From assembly GCA_945952415.1 (NCBI GenBank), contig CAMFIF010000004.1, forward strand, positions 124,001-188,000: a stretch of DNA of 64,000 bases. The letters run 5' to 3'. Within the stretch, counting starts at the first letter, position 1, and each line of letters begins with the position of its first letter. Shown one piece after another: positions 42,200-52,266 of the stretch. Both the position numbers and the translations under genes were made by a program. The notes beneath the pieces were generated by a model. The model saw nothing but the letters and a program-made list of their open reading frames with translations, was not told the DNA's origin and searched no databases. The DNA comes from an uncultured Rhizobium sp. GTDB taxonomy: Bacteria > Pseudomonadota > Alphaproteobacteria > Rhizobiales > Rhizobiaceae.

Positions 42200-43811
42200 G
42201 GGACGGCTTTCGATTTCCGGCGGGCGTGCCGCCAAGGGTCAGGGCAAGACAAAGGAGGGCGAGCAGGAGGGCAAGGCCCGCCGCGTCCTCGGTTCGATAG
42301 CTTCCCATCCGGCTGTAGAGTAGCCAGGGCAGGGTGATGAGGCGGTCAGAACTGAAGAGGGCGACGGCACCCAGATCGCCGATGGACAGCGCAGCGCCGA
42401 AGCAAAGGCCCATCCAGACCGGTCTTTTCAGGCCCGGCCAATCGATGCGGCGCAATCGGTTCGAACCGGTGATACCGAGGCTTGCGGCAAGACGTGCGGT
42501 GCGCAGGCGATGGGAGGTGATGGCCGGCTCCAGAATGCGCAGGACAAAGGGAAAGGCCATCAGCCCGTTGATGGTGACGACCAGAAAGGGGGCCACGCTT
42601 TCCACCCGTGACGGTCCCGCCATCAGAAACCAGCCGGTGCCGAGAACGGTTGGCGGAAAGAGAAGGATCAGCGAGGCCGCGCCGGGCGCGAGACGGGCAA
42701 GCCGGGCCGTGAGGCCCCGGCCGTTCGAGGTCTCCAGAAGCGTCAGGCGGAGACCGGTGATGGCGACGGCAAGAAGAACGGCAAGCGCACCGGCTGGAAG
42801 GGCAATGGCCAGGCTGGTTGCGAGCGCGCGCAGGAAAAGCGGTTCGCTGACCAGGCGGACGAGATCCGCCTTGAGGCCGCTCGCGAGGATGGCGGAAAGC
42901 GGCAGCAGAATGAAGAGAGTGCCGAGAGCAAGGGTCAGCCCATCGGCCAGGCGCCGTCCGGCCGTCCGGCCGTCCGGTCGCCTGGGGCTCAAGGTCAGGC
43001 TCGTGCCCTCCTCCTCCCTGCCGGACAGGAAGGAGAGGAGCAGCAGAAGCGATCCCGTCAGCGCGATCTGGAGAAGCGCCAGAGAGACCGCCCGCGGCGG
43101 ATCGAAATCGAAGCGAAGTGCCTGATAGATCGCCACTTCCAGCGTGGTTGCCGCCGGGCCCCCGCCGAGCAGCAGCACAAGCGTGAAGCTCGTTGCGGCC
43201 AGCATCAGGACGAGACCGGCCATTCCCGGAACCTGCCTGCGTATCTCCGGCCATTCGACATGGAGAAACAGTTGCCAGGGGGTAAAGCCAAGATTGCTGG
43301 AGAGAAGCCAGTATTCCGCCGGCAGACGCTCAAGACCCGCCAGCAGCAAGCGTGCGCAGAGGGGGAAATTGAAGAAGACATGGGCGAGAAGAATGCCCGA
43401 AAGACCGTAGATACTGATCGGTTCCGGCACGCCCAGCAGGTGAAGGAGGCTGTTTGCCCAGCCCTTCCGGCCCCAGACTTCGAGAAGGCCGAGCGCCCCG
43501 GTGATGACGGGCAGGCCGAGCGGCAGGGCAAGGAGGCGAACGAGCCATACCCGTCCCGGAAAATGCGGCTGCCTTGCCAAGGCCCGTGCGAAGGGGATGG
43601 CGAGCAGCACGGAAAGCATCGCCGACAGCACCGCCTGCAGCACGGTGAAGCGCAGCACGCGCCAGAGATAGGGATCGAATAGCGGATCGCCCCGAGCCGC
43701 GAGGCCCGTGCGGAGCAGGGCTACGGTCGCAAGGGCCGCGAAAAGCAGCATACCGGCGAGGGCAAGGCCCCCGCCGGCCAGGGCCCGGCGTCGTTCGCGG
43801 GCCGTCAGCAT
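42189..43811 (-). CDS. thiP: Thiamine/thiamin pyrophosphate ABC transporter permease
   Basis: A 540-residue double-length permease, two fused binding-protein-dependent transport modules with about twelve membrane spans. Each half shows the EAA-type loop (EYWLLSSNLGFTPWQLFLH and RTARLAASLGITGSNRLRR). The size and the duplication match ThiP. Begins 1 bp after the thiB stop and overlaps thiQ, so the three form one operon under the TPP riboswitch. Confidence 0.95.
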   Translation of the reverse strand: MLTARERRRALAGGGLALAGMLLFAALATVALLRTGLAARGDPLFDPYLWRVLRFTVLQAVLSAMLSVLLAIPFARALARQPHFPGRVWLVRLLALPLGLPVITGALGLLEVWGRKGWANSLLHLLGVPEPISIYGLSGILLAHVFFNFPLCARLLLAGLERLPAEYWLLSSNLGFTPWQLFLHVEWPEIRRQVPGMAGLVLMLAATSFTLVLLLGGGPAATTLEVAIYQALRFDFDPPRAVSLALLQIALTGSLLLLLSFLSGREEEGTSLTLSPRRPDGRTAGRRLADGLTLALGTLFILLPLSAILASGLKADLVRLVSEPLFLRALATSLAIALPAGALAVLLAVAITGLRLTLLETSNGRGLTARLARLAPGAASLILLFPPTVLGTGWFLMAGPSRVESVAPFLVVTINGLMAFPFVLRILEPAITSHRLRTARLAASLGITGSNRLRRIDWPGLKRPVWMGLCFGAALSIGDLGAVALFSSDRLITLPWLLYSRMGSYRTEDAAGLALLLALLCLALTLGGTPAGNRKPSHDS

Positions 43812-43812
43812 G

Positions 43813-44838
43813 TCATTTCAGGCTCATGGCGGCGAGCCATTCGTCGACCCAGGCCTTGCGGTTCCGGGCAACCTCTTCCGGCGCCATCAGGAAGGTCTTC
43901 GAGGGCGTGACGAGCTTGCCGAAGGCATCGGGAAGCGGCGTCGAGGTCGCGGTTACCGGCATCATCCAGTTGGTGGTGGGGATGATGTCCTGGAAGGCGG
44001 GGGAGATCATGAAGCGGAGGAAAGACTGGGCAAGATCCTTGTCATGGGACCCCTTCAGCATGCCTGCCACTTCGATCTGGATATAATGACCCTCGGAGAA
44101 GGCGGCCGCCTGATAGCGGTCGGTCTTTTCCTCGACCATGTGATAGGCGGGCGAGGTGACGTAGGACAGCACCATGGGTGCCTCGCCCTTGGTGAAGAGG
44201 CCGTAGGCTTCGGACCAGCCGGGGGTTACGGTCAGCACGCGGTTCTTGAGCTTTGCCCAGGCTTCGGGCGCCTTGTCGCCATAGACCGACTTCACCCAGA
44301 GAAGCAGGCCGAGGCCAGGGGTGGAGGTACGGGGATCCTCGATCGCGATCTTCTGTGCGGGATCGCCCTCGACCAGCTCCTTCAGGCTTTTCGGCGGGTT
44401 CTTCAGCGTCTGGGTGTCATAGATCACGGCGAAATGGCCGTAATCATAGGGCACGAAGATATCGTCCTTGAAGTCGCCGGGTACCTTGGTCGCCGCCGTA
44501 TCGACGCCGCTCGCCGCAAAGAGGCCTGTTTCGCGGGCTTCCGCAACGAGGTTGGTATCGAGGCCGAGCACGATATCCGCCTTGCTTTCGGCGCCTTCCA
44601 GCTTCAGGCGCGACAGGAGTGCAACCCCATCGGCAACCGAGACATAATTGACCGTGCAGTCACAGGTCTTTTCGAAGGCCTCCTTCACCTTGGGGCCGGG
44701 ACCCCATTCCGAAGTGAAGCTCTCATAGGTGTAGATCGTCAGTTCCTTGTCGGCCGCCCGTGCCGGGGCCGTCAGCAGGGTGGCAGCTACGGCTGCGGTC
44801 AGAAAGGTCGACAAAATTCCGTTCAAGCGTGCCGTCAT
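43813..44838 (-). CDS. thiB: Thiamine ABC transporter substrate-binding protein
   Basis: A 341-residue periplasmic binding protein with an N-terminal signal peptide ([20 protein letters not shown]). The mature start [19 protein letters not shown] is typical of ThiB, as are [16 protein letters not shown] and [12 protein letters not shown]. It captures thiamin, its monophosphate and TPP for ThiPQ. GAGAGGAG lies before the ATG. First gene of thiBPQ; the leader carries the TPP riboswitch. Confidence 0.96.
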   Translation of the reverse strand: MTARLNGILSTFLTAAVAATLLTAPARAADKELTIYTYESFTSEWGPGPKVKEAFEKTCDCTVNYVSVADGVALLSRLKLEGAESKADIVLGLDTNLVAEARETGLFAASGVDTAATKVPGDFKDDIFVPYDYGHFAVIYDTQTLKNPPKSLKELVEGDPAQKIAIEDPRTSTPGLGLLLWVKSVYGDKAPEAWAKLKNRVLTVTPGWSEAYGLFTKGEAPMVLSYVTSPAYHMVEEKTDRYQAAAFSEGHYIQIEVAGMLKGSHDKDLAQSFLRFMISPAFQDIIPTTNWMMPVTATSTPLPDAFGKLVTPSKTFLMAPEEVARNRKAWVDEWLAAMSLK

Positions 44839-44898
44839 CGGCTTCTCCTCTCAAATTCTGGCTTTTGGGGGGAATAAGGGTGCCGATGGATGGCAACG

Positions 44899-45000
44899 TC
44901 TAATCCCTCCGCCGGTGCTAACCGGATCAGGTTCTTCGGGTTGGCGTTCCACGCCTCTCAGCCCCTCTTCCCGGGAGGGAAGAAAAGGCACCCCGTTAGA
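44899..45000 (-). promoter_or_regulatory. TPP riboswitch (THI element) of thiBPQ
   Basis: On the minus strand the conserved blocks appear in order: closing stem TCTAA/TTAGA, GGGGTGCC, an extra hairpin CTTCCC-TCCC-GGGAAG, CTGAGA, a small GGCG/CGCC hairpin, ACCCGAAGAACCTGATC, CCGGTTAGCACCGG and GGAGGGA. This is the pattern of the thiamin pyrophosphate aptamer. It ends 60 bp before the thiB start. A sequence complementary to GGGTGCC at 44878-44884 could form the alternative structure. Confidence 0.96.
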
Positions 45001-45137
45001 GCGAGATGAGATCTATTCCGCCTCTTGCCCGATGGCAAGGGTTTCGTCACAGGTCTTTCATCAAAGGGGCAAAAGCGAATGAAATGGCGGCGCTGTGGCC
45101 TTTTCCTCGGCGGCAAACTTGTCTATCTCCTAGCGCC

Positions 45138-45788
45138 ATGAACGAAACGTCCTTTGCCCTCCTGCTTGGTGGATCGCTGTCGCTCACCGACCGCCTGCGC
45201 AAGGCGGTGGCGGGGTGCCGGGTGATTGCGGCCGATGGCGGCATGCGCCATGCCGCGCCGCTGGGGCTTGCGCCCGAACTCTGGGTGGGCGATTTCGATT
45301 CCGCACAGCCCGCCCTGCTCGAGGCCTGGCCCGACGTGCCGCGCCAGCCCTATCCCGCCCAGAAGGCGCTGACCGACGGAGAAATCGCCGTCGGCGAGGC
45401 GCTGGCACGCGGTGCGCGGCGCATTCTCCTTGTCGGTGCGCTCAGCGGCGAACGGTCGGACCACGCGCTCCAGCATTACGTGCTGGCGCTGAGCCTTGCT
45501 GCGCGGGGCATCGATACGGCCCTGACATCCGGGGAGGAGGAGGCTTGGCCGCTTCTGGCGGGGGAAATCCACCTCGACCTTCCGGCAGGCAGCCTCTTCT
45601 CCGTCGTCGGCTTTTCCGATCTCGACGGTCTTTCCATCCAGGGGGCCCGCTATCCGCTTTCGGATTTCAATCTGCCCTTCGGCTCTTCCCGCACGGTTTC
45701 CAATGTGGCAGAGGGACCTCTTCGTCTTTCCCTGCGTGGCGGACAGGCCCTTGTCCTTGCCCGCCCCCATGATCTTACGGGAGCCTGA
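45138..45788 (+). CDS. thiN: Thiamine pyrophosphokinase
   Basis: A 216-residue enzyme that converts thiamin to TPP with ATP. The N-terminal catalytic domain shows CRVIAADGGMRHA and the Asp-rich WVGDFDS; the middle has KALTDGEIAVGEAL and GALSGERSDHALQHY. The C-terminal beta domain (GSLFSVVGFSDLDGLS, SRTVSNVAEGP) binds thiamin. Divergent from thiBPQ, with the TPP riboswitch in between on the other strand, so uptake and activation genes share one locus. The ABC-F gene begins 4 bp after its stop and is probably cotranscribed. Confidence 0.93.
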   Translation: MNETSFALLLGGSLSLTDRLRKAVAGCRVIAADGGMRHAAPLGLAPELWVGDFDSAQPALLEAWPDVPRQPYPAQKALTDGEIAVGEALARGARRILLVGALSGERSDHALQHYVLALSLAARGIDTALTSGEEEAWPLLAGEIHLDLPAGSLFSVVGFSDLDGLSIQGARYPLSDFNLPFGSSRTVSNVAEGPLRLSLRGGQALVLARPHDLTGA

Positions 45789-45791
45789 TCC

Positions 45792-47621
45792 ATGGCGCCG
45801 CCCATCCTGAAACTTGATGACATCTTCCTGAGCTTCGGCGGAACGCCGCTGCTCAACGGTGCCGGTTTCCAGCTGGAGCCGGGCGAGAGGCTGTGTCTGG
45901 TCGGACGGAACGGTTCGGGCAAATCCACGCTGATGAAGATTGCGGCGGGTCTTGTCGAGGCACAGTCGGGAGAGGTCTTCCGCCATCCCTCGGCGACGAT
46001 CCGCTACCTGCACCAGGCGCCCGACTTCGACGGCTTCGATACGGTGCAAGCCTATGCGGAGGCCGGTCTCGGCCCGGGCGACGATCCCTATCGCGTGACC
46101 TATCTCCTCGAGCATCTGGGACTGACAGGCGAGGAAAACCCGCAGCATCTTTCGGGTGGCGAGGCGCGACGGGCGGCACTGGCGCGGGTGCTTGCCCCGG
46201 AGCCGGATGTACTGCTTCTCGACGAGCCCACCAACCATCTTGATCTCCCCACCATCGAATGGCTCGAAGGCGAGCTGCAGAAAAGCCGCAGCGCACTGGT
46301 TCTGATCTCCCACGACCGGCGCTTCCTGGAAAAGGTATCGACCGCAACCCTGTGGCTCGACCGCGGCCAGTCGCGGCGCCTCGATCGCGGCTTTGCCCAT
46401 TTTGAGGCGTGGCGCGACCAGGTGCTCGAGGAAGAGGAGCTGGAGCAGCATAAGCTCGGCAAGGCCATCGAGCGTGAAGAGCACTGGCTGCGCTATGGCG
46501 TGACCGCGCGGCGCAAGCGCAACATGCGCCGTCTCGGCGAGTTGCAGGACATGCGCTCCCGCTATCGCGGCCACAAGGGTCCGCAGGGCACGGTTCAGGC
46601 CAGCCTTGGCGATGCGAAGGAATCCGGCAAGCTGGTGATCGAAGCGGAACGGATCACCAAATCCTATGCCGAGCGGCCGATCGTGCTTCCCTTCTCCATT
46701 CGCGTGCACCGGGGCGATCGCATTGGCCTCGTCGGGCCGAACGGGGCGGGCAAGACCACGCTCCTCAAGATGCTCACGGGGCAGATCGAGCCGGACAGCG
46801 GAACGGTAAAGCTCGGCACCAATCTAGAGATCGCCACACTTGACCAGCGACGCGAGGATCTCGATCTCAATGATACGCTCGCCCATTACCTCACGGACGG
46901 CCGCGGGGAAAATCTGCTGGTGAACGGCGAACAGCGGCATGTGACCGGCTATATGAAGGATTTCCTGTTCCAGCCGGAACAGGCGCGCACCCCTATCCGC
47001 GAACTCTCGGGTGGCGAACGCGCCCGGCTGATGCTGGCCCGCATTCTGGCACGCCCCGCCAATCTTCTGATCCTAGACGAACCCACCAACGATCTCGATA
47101 TCGAGACGCTCGATCTCCTGCAGGAAATCGTGGCCGGTTTTCCCGGCACCGTCATTCTCGTCAGCCATGACCGCGATTTTCTCGACCGCACGGTGACCTC
47201 GACGCTGGCTCCCGCCGATCCGGAAATGCCCGATGGTCGCTGGATCGAATATGCCGGTGGCTATACGGACATGCTTGCCCAGCGGAAAACCGCGCAGGAC
47301 GACCGCCGCCGGCAGGAAAAGGCGGAAAAGGAAAAAGTGGCTGCTGTTTCGCCGGCCGGGTCGCCCGAAGGGCCGAAGGCCAAGGGCAAACTGTCCTACA
47401 AGCAGAAATTCGCTCTCGACAATCTCCCCAAGGAGATGGAACGAAACCAGGCTGCCATTGCCGCCTGCGAGGCGCGCATGGCTGATCCCAATCTCTTCGC
47501 CAAGGACCCCGCGCAGTTTCACAAGCTGGCTGCCGAACTGGAAAAGCTGCAGTCCAATCAATCCAGAATGGAGAATGAATGGCTGGAGCTTGAACTTTTG
47601 CGGGAAGAACTGGAGGGTTGA
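45792..47621 (+). CDS. ABC-F family ATP-binding protein (Uup-like)
   Basis: A 609-residue soluble protein with two ABC ATPase domains and no membrane part, the ABC-F design that acts on ribosomes. Walker A GRNGSGKST and GPNGAGKTT; signatures LSGGEARR and LSGGERAR; Walker B LLLDEPTNHLD and LILDEPTNDLD. The arm and linker between domains has EREEHWLRYGVTARRKRN, and the C-terminal 90 residues form a coiled coil (KEMERNQAAIAACEARM), which points to the Uup subgroup. The ATG follows the thiN stop by 3 bp. A terminator follows. Confidence 0.92.
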   Translation: MAPPILKLDDIFLSFGGTPLLNGAGFQLEPGERLCLVGRNGSGKSTLMKIAAGLVEAQSGEVFRHPSATIRYLHQAPDFDGFDTVQAYAEAGLGPGDDPYRVTYLLEHLGLTGEENPQHLSGGEARRAALARVLAPEPDVLLLDEPTNHLDLPTIEWLEGELQKSRSALVLISHDRRFLEKVSTATLWLDRGQSRRLDRGFAHFEAWRDQVLEEEELEQHKLGKAIEREEHWLRYGVTARRKRNMRRLGELQDMRSRYRGHKGPQGTVQASLGDAKESGKLVIEAERITKSYAERPIVLPFSIRVHRGDRIGLVGPNGAGKTTLLKMLTGQIEPDSGTVKLGTNLEIATLDQRREDLDLNDTLAHYLTDGRGENLLVNGEQRHVTGYMKDFLFQPEQARTPIRELSGGERARLMLARILARPANLLILDEPTNDLDIETLDLLQEIVAGFPGTVILVSHDRDFLDRTVTSTLAPADPEMPDGRWIEYAGGYTDMLAQRKTAQDDRRRQEKAEKEKVAAVSPAGSPEGPKAKGKLSYKQKFALDNLPKEMERNQAAIAACEARMADPNLFAKDPAQFHKLAAELEKLQSNQSRMENEWLELELLREELEG

Positions 47622-47624
47622 AGG

Positions 47625-47660
47625 GCCGGAACACCTGATTTTTGCGGTATTCCGGCTTTT
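47625..47660 (+). terminator. Intrinsic terminator of ABC-F gene
   Basis: GCCGGAA and TTCCGGC pair around an 18-nt loop, followed by TTTT; 3 bp after the ABC-F stop. Confidence 0.7.
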
Positions 47661-47841
47661 CCTTGTCATGCCTTCGATAAACTTTATCATTTATAAACAT
47701 TGCCACTAATATTCTTCCGGCGATCGCATGAAGCCGATTGGCGACCGCCGTCGCCGCGCCTGCTGCAAGGACCTCACAAAAGCTTAGGAATTGACCGGGA
47801 TTGGCCGCGCCGAGATCGCGACCGGCCGGCGGAGGTTATCC

Positions 47842-50247
47842 ATGATCCTGAAGTCTGCGACTGCCCGGAATATGTTCGCAATCATTGCGACCGGTGTGGC
47901 CATATCGATGGCAACGGCGGGTACGCTGTTCTGGCTGTCCTATACCGAGATCAAGAACCGAAGCATTTCGGAAATGGCGCAGGTAGCCGAATCCAGCGCC
48001 TCGAAGATCGAGACACGTTTCACCCAGGCCAAGATGCTGGCCTATAATCTGCGTTCGATCCTCTATGCGATCAAGGCGGAGAACCCGTCGCGTGCCCAGG
48101 CCGATACGATGCTGCACACGCTTCTTGAAAACAACGAGCTGGCGGTGGGGCTTAGCACCGGTTGGGAGCCGAATGCCTTTGACGGCAAGGACGCTGACTA
48201 TGTCGGCAAGGAAGGCCATGACGCCACCGGCCGCTACATTCCCTATTTCGCCCGGTCGGGCGACAAGATCGTGCATGAGGCGCTGGTGGACTATGACAAG
48301 CCCGGTCCCGGCGACTATTACCAGATCCCGAAATCCACGGGCAAAGACCTTCTGACCGAGCCCTATATCTATCCGATCAACGGGCAGGACGTGCTGATGA
48401 CCTCGGTCATGGCGCCGCTCAAGCTCGATGGAAAATTTGTCGGCGTGGTGGGCGTCGATACCAATCTGGCAACGCTTGCCGCCGATCTCGACAAGATCCG
48501 GCCGCTTGATGCGGGCTTTGTGGCGCTTGTCAGCCAGCAGGGCGCGATCGTCAGCCATCCCGACAAGAAGAGCCTTGGCAAGGCGCTGAAGGATTCCGGT
48601 CTCGACGTTGCCGGTCTCCAGCAGGTCATCGACCATCCCGGTCAGGCTTTCGAAACGCTTGAGGGCGACGGGACCGTCGATCTGACGGTGGCGATGCCGG
48701 TGCAGGTGATCGAGGGTTCGCAGTGGTACACGATCGTGTCCGTGCCGAAGTCTGCCGTTTTTGCCAAGCTGACCAGCCTTGCCTGGCTGTGCGGCCTGCT
48801 GATCGTTGCCGGTGCCGTGGTGATGGTGCTTGTCGGTGCCCTTCTTGCCGGGCGGTTCCGCAACCGGCTCACCAAGGTCATTTCGGCGACCACCAGCATT
48901 GCCGGTGGCCAGACGGACGTGCAACTCGCGGAAATCGACGTGGCCGACGAGATCGGCGAACTCAATCGCTCGCTCGCCGTCCTGCGCGATGCGACGCTCG
49001 CCAAGCTCAGGCTCGAAAGCGAGGCGGAGGAAAACCGCACGCAGACGGAAGAAGAGCGCCGCCAGCGTCAGGCGGAAGCGGCCGAACGCGACCGGCAGGT
49101 GCAGTTCGCCATGGGTGAGCTTGCCCGTGGCCTTGAAAAGCTTGCCGAAGGTGACATGACCTGGCGCCTTGGCACGCCCTTCCACGGCTCGCTTGAATCC
49201 GTACGTCAGGACTTCAATGCCTCCATGGCAAAGCTCGAGGCGGCGCTTCAGACCGTGCAGGTCAATGCCGCGGCCATCCAGTCCGGTTCGGCAGAGATCC
49301 GCTCGTCCTCCGACGAGCTTGCCAAGCGCACCGAACAGCAGGCGGCGTCCGTTGAAGAAACGGCTGCTGCGCTTGAGGAAATCACCTCTTCCATCCGCGA
49401 TGCCAGCCGCCGGGCGGAAGATGCCGGCCAGCTCGTCGACCGGACGCGGCTTGGCGCCGAGCGTTCCGGCGAGGTGGTCAAGAAGGCCGTCGTGGCGATG
49501 AGTGGGATTGAGAATTCCAGCCGCGAAATCTCGAACATCATCGGCGTCATCGACGAGATCGCTTTCCAGACCAACCTTCTGGCTCTGAATGCGGGCGTGG
49601 AGGCGGCCCGTGCCGGGGAAGCGGGGAAGGGCTTTGCCGTCGTTGCCCAGGAAGTGCGCGAACTCGCCCAGCGCTCCGCCAATGCGGCGAAGGAGATCAA
49701 GGCACTCATCACCAATTCTGGCCAGCAGGTGCAGACCGGTGTGGCGCTGGTGGGCGAAACCGGCGAGGCGCTCAGCGAAATCGTCGTGCAGGTGCAGGAC
49801 ATCAACCGCCATGTCGCCTCGATCGTCCAGTCCACCAAGGAACAGTCGACGGCGCTCAATGAAATCAGCTCGGCGGTGAACACGATCGACCAGGGCACGC
49901 AGAAGAATGCGGCCATGGTGGAAGAGGCGACCGCTGCAAGCCATGCGCTGGCTTCGGAAGCAGCCGAACTTAACCAGCTCATCGCACAATTCCGCTTCGG
50001 CGAAAAGCGTGTGGCCGCCCAGGGTGGCGCGGCCATCAGCCGCCCGGCCACGAATGCGGGTGCCACGCCGGCGCCAGCGCCGCGCGCGCCCGCGGCCGCT
50101 CCACGGCCGGCCGTTGCCGATCAGGCAAGCCGCGCGACGCAGTCGCCCGCCCGGGCGCTCGGCAGCAGGCTGGCCTCGGCCTTCGGCGCGCGGATTGCAA
50201 GCGCCGCCGCGCCCTCGAACGCGCAGCAGGACTGGGAAGAATTCTGA
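47842..50247 (+). CDS. Methyl-accepting chemotaxis protein with CheR-tethering tail
   Basis: An 801-residue chemoreceptor. TM1 (about 10-32), a periplasmic dCache-type sensor (about 35-305, with [11 protein letters not shown] and [11 protein letters not shown]), TM2 (about 311-335), a HAMP region, then a methylation and signalling helix bundle with the hairpin tip [20 protein letters not shown] and [17 protein letters not shown]. An Ala/Pro-rich linker of about 60 residues leads to the C-terminal pentapeptide DWEEF, the acid-W-x-x-F tether that recruits CheR and CheB. GGAGG sits before the ATG at 47842. The dCache fold suggests amino acids or carboxylates as ligands, but this is not decided. 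Confidence 0.93.
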   Translation: MILKSATARNMFAIIATGVAISMATAGTLFWLSYTEIKNRSISEMAQVAESSASKIETRFTQAKMLAYNLRSILYAIKAENPSRAQADTMLHTLLENNELAVGLSTGWEPNAFDGKDADYVGKEGHDATGRYIPYFARSGDKIVHEALVDYDKPGPGDYYQIPKSTGKDLLTEPYIYPINGQDVLMTSVMAPLKLDGKFVGVVGVDTNLATLAADLDKIRPLDAGFVALVSQQGAIVSHPDKKSLGKALKDSGLDVAGLQQVIDHPGQAFETLEGDGTVDLTVAMPVQVIEGSQWYTIVSVPKSAVFAKLTSLAWLCGLLIVAGAVVMVLVGALLAGRFRNRLTKVISATTSIAGGQTDVQLAEIDVADEIGELNRSLAVLRDATLAKLRLESEAEENRTQTEEERRQRQAEAAERDRQVQFAMGELARGLEKLAEGDMTWRLGTPFHGSLESVRQDFNASMAKLEAALQTVQVNAAAIQSGSAEIRSSSDELAKRTEQQAASVEETAAALEEITSSIRDASRRAEDAGQLVDRTRLGAERSGEVVKKAVVAMSGIENSSREISNIIGVIDEIAFQTNLLALNAGVEAARAGEAGKGFAVVAQEVRELAQRSANAAKEIKALITNSGQQVQTGVALVGETGEALSEIVVQVQDINRHVASIVQSTKEQSTALNEISSAVNTIDQGTQKNAAMVEEATAASHALASEAAELNQLIAQFRFGEKRVAAQGGAAISRPATNAGATPAPAPRAPAAAPRPAVADQASRATQSPARALGSRLASAFGARIASAAAPSNAQQDWEEF

Positions 50248-50282
50248 TCCACCGCTTCTTTCCAAGCCCTGTTGAAGTGAAG

Positions 50283-50307
50283 GCCCGGCAGTTTCTGCCG
50301 GGCTTTT
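50283..50307 (+). terminator. Intrinsic terminator of chemoreceptor gene
   Basis: GCCCGGCA, GTTTC loop, TGCCGGGC then TTTTG: perfect 8-bp stem, 36 bp after the stop. Confidence 0.85.
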
Positions 50308-50433
50308 GCTTGACTGCCGGGAGAGAAATGGGAGTTCCGGTTTGTGCGGCGATAGGGTATGCGGAAAGGAGGGCGCCGAGAGCACACCAGGGCCCCGGAC
50401 ATCATGCCACCCCTCTTCCGAACGGAATATTCC

Positions 50434-51273
50434 ATGCAGTTTCAGGGAACAGCCGATTACATTGCCGACAAGGATCTGATGGTGGCAGTCAATGCTGCCA
50501 TCCGGCTTGAACGCCCCTTGCTGGTAAAGGGCGAGCCGGGCACGGGCAAGACGGAACTGGCGCGCCAGATCGCGACGGCGCTCGGCCTGGCCTTCGTCGA
50601 ATGGAACGTGAAATCCACCACCAAGGCCCAGCAGGGCCTCTATGAATATGATGCCGTTTCGCGCCTCAGGGACAGCCAGCTTGGCGATGAGCGGGTTCAC
50701 GACGTGCGCAACTACCTGCGCAAGGGCAAGCTGTGGCAGGCCTTCGAGGCAGATGATAAGGTCGTGCTGCTGATCGACGAGATCGACAAGGCGGATATCG
50801 AGTTTCCGAATGACCTGCTGCAGGAACTCGACCGCATGGAGTTCCATGTCTACGAGACCGGCGAGACGATCCGCGCGCGGCACCGTCCCATCGTGATCAT
50901 CACTTCCAACAATGAGAAGGAGCTGCCGGATGCCTTCCTGCGCCGCTGCTTCTTCCATTACATCCGCTTCCCCGATGCAGAAACGCTGGCGAAGATCGTG
51001 GAGGTGCATTATCCCGGCATCAAGCCGGCACTGGTTTCGGCGGCACTCACCCGCTTCTACGAGATCCGGGAGTTGCCCGGGCTGAAGAAGAAGCCCTCCA
51101 CATCGGAAGCGCTCGACTGGATCCGCCTGCTTGTCGCCGACGATCTCGATCCGTCCGATCTTTCGGCGGATAAAAAAACCATCTTGCCAAAACTGCACGG
51201 CGCGCTTCTAAAAAACGAACAGGATGTCCATCTGTTCGAAAGACTTGCCTTCATGGCGCGTCGCGACTCCTGA
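50434..51273 (+). CDS. MoxR-family AAA+ ATPase
   Basis: A 279-residue AAA+ protein of the MoxR group, chaperone-like ATPases that work with von Willebrand-factor-A proteins. Walker [11 protein letters not shown], Walker [12 protein letters not shown], sensor 1 [16 protein letters not shown] and arginine finger region [10 protein letters not shown] are visible. The ATG at 50434 (QFQGTADYI) is chosen; the frame back to 50359 has no family match. Its likely VWA partner lies at 52723, separated by metA and a GNAT gene. Confidence 0.92.
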   Translation: MQFQGTADYIADKDLMVAVNAAIRLERPLLVKGEPGTGKTELARQIATALGLAFVEWNVKSTTKAQQGLYEYDAVSRLRDSQLGDERVHDVRNYLRKGKLWQAFEADDKVVLLIDEIDKADIEFPNDLLQELDRMEFHVYETGETIRARHRPIVIITSNNEKELPDAFLRRCFFHYIRFPDAETLAKIVEVHYPGIKPALVSAALTRFYEIRELPGLKKKPSTSEALDWIRLLVADDLDPSDLSADKKTILPKLHGALLKNEQDVHLFERLAFMARRDS

Positions 51274-51276
51274 AAT

Positions 51277-51296
51277 CCCGCCGGTGCGCCGGCGGG
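51277..51296 (+). terminator. Hairpin between moxR and metA
   Basis: CCCGCCGG, TGCG loop, CCGGCGGG: a perfect 8-bp stem 3 bp after the moxR stop; a T6 run follows 13 bp later. It may end moxR transcription or act in the metA leader. It does not match the SAM-II aptamer often found before metA in this group. Confidence 0.6.
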
Positions 51297-51337
51297 GCAA
51301 ACCCAACCTTTTTTCTTTACGGAAAGCCGAAGAAACC

Positions 51338-52261
51338 ATGCCCATCAAGATCCCCGATACATTGCCCGCCTTCGATACTCTCGTATCCGAGGGCGTGCGC
51401 GTCATGACCGAAACCGTGGCCATCCGCCAGGATATCCGGCCGTTGCAGATCGGGCTCTTGAACCTCATGCCGAACAAGATCCGCACGGAGGTGCAGATGG
51501 CGCGCCTGGTGGGCGCATCCCCGTTGCAGGTGGAGTTCTCGCTGGTGCGCGTTGGCGGCCACAAGGCCAAGAACACGTCGGAGGAGCATCTTCTTTCCTT
51601 CTACCAGACCTGGGACGAGGTGAGGGACCGCAAGTTCGACGGCTTCATCATCACCGGCGCCCCGGTGGAAACGCTTCCCTATGAGGACGTGACCTACTGG
51701 GACGAGATGAAGGCGATCTTCGACTGGACCGAAACCCATGTCCATTCGACGCTCAACGTCTGCTGGGGCGCCATGGCGGCGATCTATCACTTCCACGGCG
51801 TTCCCAAGCATGCGCTGTCCGAGAAGGCTTTCGGCGTTTATCGCCACCACATCCTCAATCCCGCGTCGGTTTACCTCGCCGGCTTCTCCGATGATTTCCA
51901 GATTCCGGTCTCGCGCTGGACCGAAGTACGGCGGGCCGATATCGAAAAGGCCGAAGGCCTTGAGATTTTGATGGAATCGGACGAAATGGGCGTCTGCCTC
52001 GTCCAGGAAGAGCGCGGTAACCGCCTCTACATGTTCAACCATGTGGAATATGATTCCACGTCGCTGGGCGAGGAATATTTCCGCGACATATCCAATGGCA
52101 CGCCGATAAAGGTGCCGCATAATTACTTCCCGGACGACAATCCGGAGAAGGCGCCGCTCAACCGCTGGCGCAGCCATGCGCATCTGCTCTTCGGCAACTG
52201 GATCAACGAGATCTACCAGACGACACCCTATGATCTCGAACAGATCGGCATCAGGAGGTAA
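51338..52261 (+). CDS. metA: Homoserine O-acyltransferase (MetA)
   Basis: A 307-residue enzyme that activates homoserine for methionine synthesis. Family landmarks: [22 protein letters not shown] at the N-terminus, [17 protein letters not shown], the nucleophile Cys in [15 protein letters not shown] (about residue 142) and the His/Glu pair in MFNHVEYDS. MetA proteins use either succinyl- or acetyl-CoA, and the choice depends on one residue near the active site, so I leave the acyl donor open. The upstream in-frame extension to 51224 overlaps moxR and is not used. Confidence 0.95.
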   Translation: MPIKIPDTLPAFDTLVSEGVRVMTETVAIRQDIRPLQIGLLNLMPNKIRTEVQMARLVGASPLQVEFSLVRVGGHKAKNTSEEHLLSFYQTWDEVRDRKFDGFIITGAPVETLPYEDVTYWDEMKAIFDWTETHVHSTLNVCWGAMAAIYHFHGVPKHALSEKAFGVYRHHILNPASVYLAGFSDDFQIPVSRWTEVRRADIEKAEGLEILMESDEMGVCLVQEERGNRLYMFNHVEYDSTSLGEEYFRDISNGTPIKVPHNYFPDDNPEKAPLNRWRSHAHLLFGNWINEIYQTTPYDLEQIGIRR

Positions 52262-52266
52262 AGCCC

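Noticed and set aside
47834..47842. DnaA-box-like TTATCCATG at the chemoreceptor start
   Set aside because: It coincides with the ribosome-binding site and start codon (GGAGG-TTATCC-ATG); a chance match.
47836..51198. A 1120-codon open frame on the minus strand under the chemoreceptor and moxR genes
   Set aside because: Antisense to two clear genes, spans their intergenic terminator, and has no recognisable domain.
51274..51337. Possible SAM-II riboswitch before metA
   Set aside because: This class is common before metA in alphaproteobacteria, but the leader lacks the conserved SAM-II blocks and has only a simple GC hairpin.
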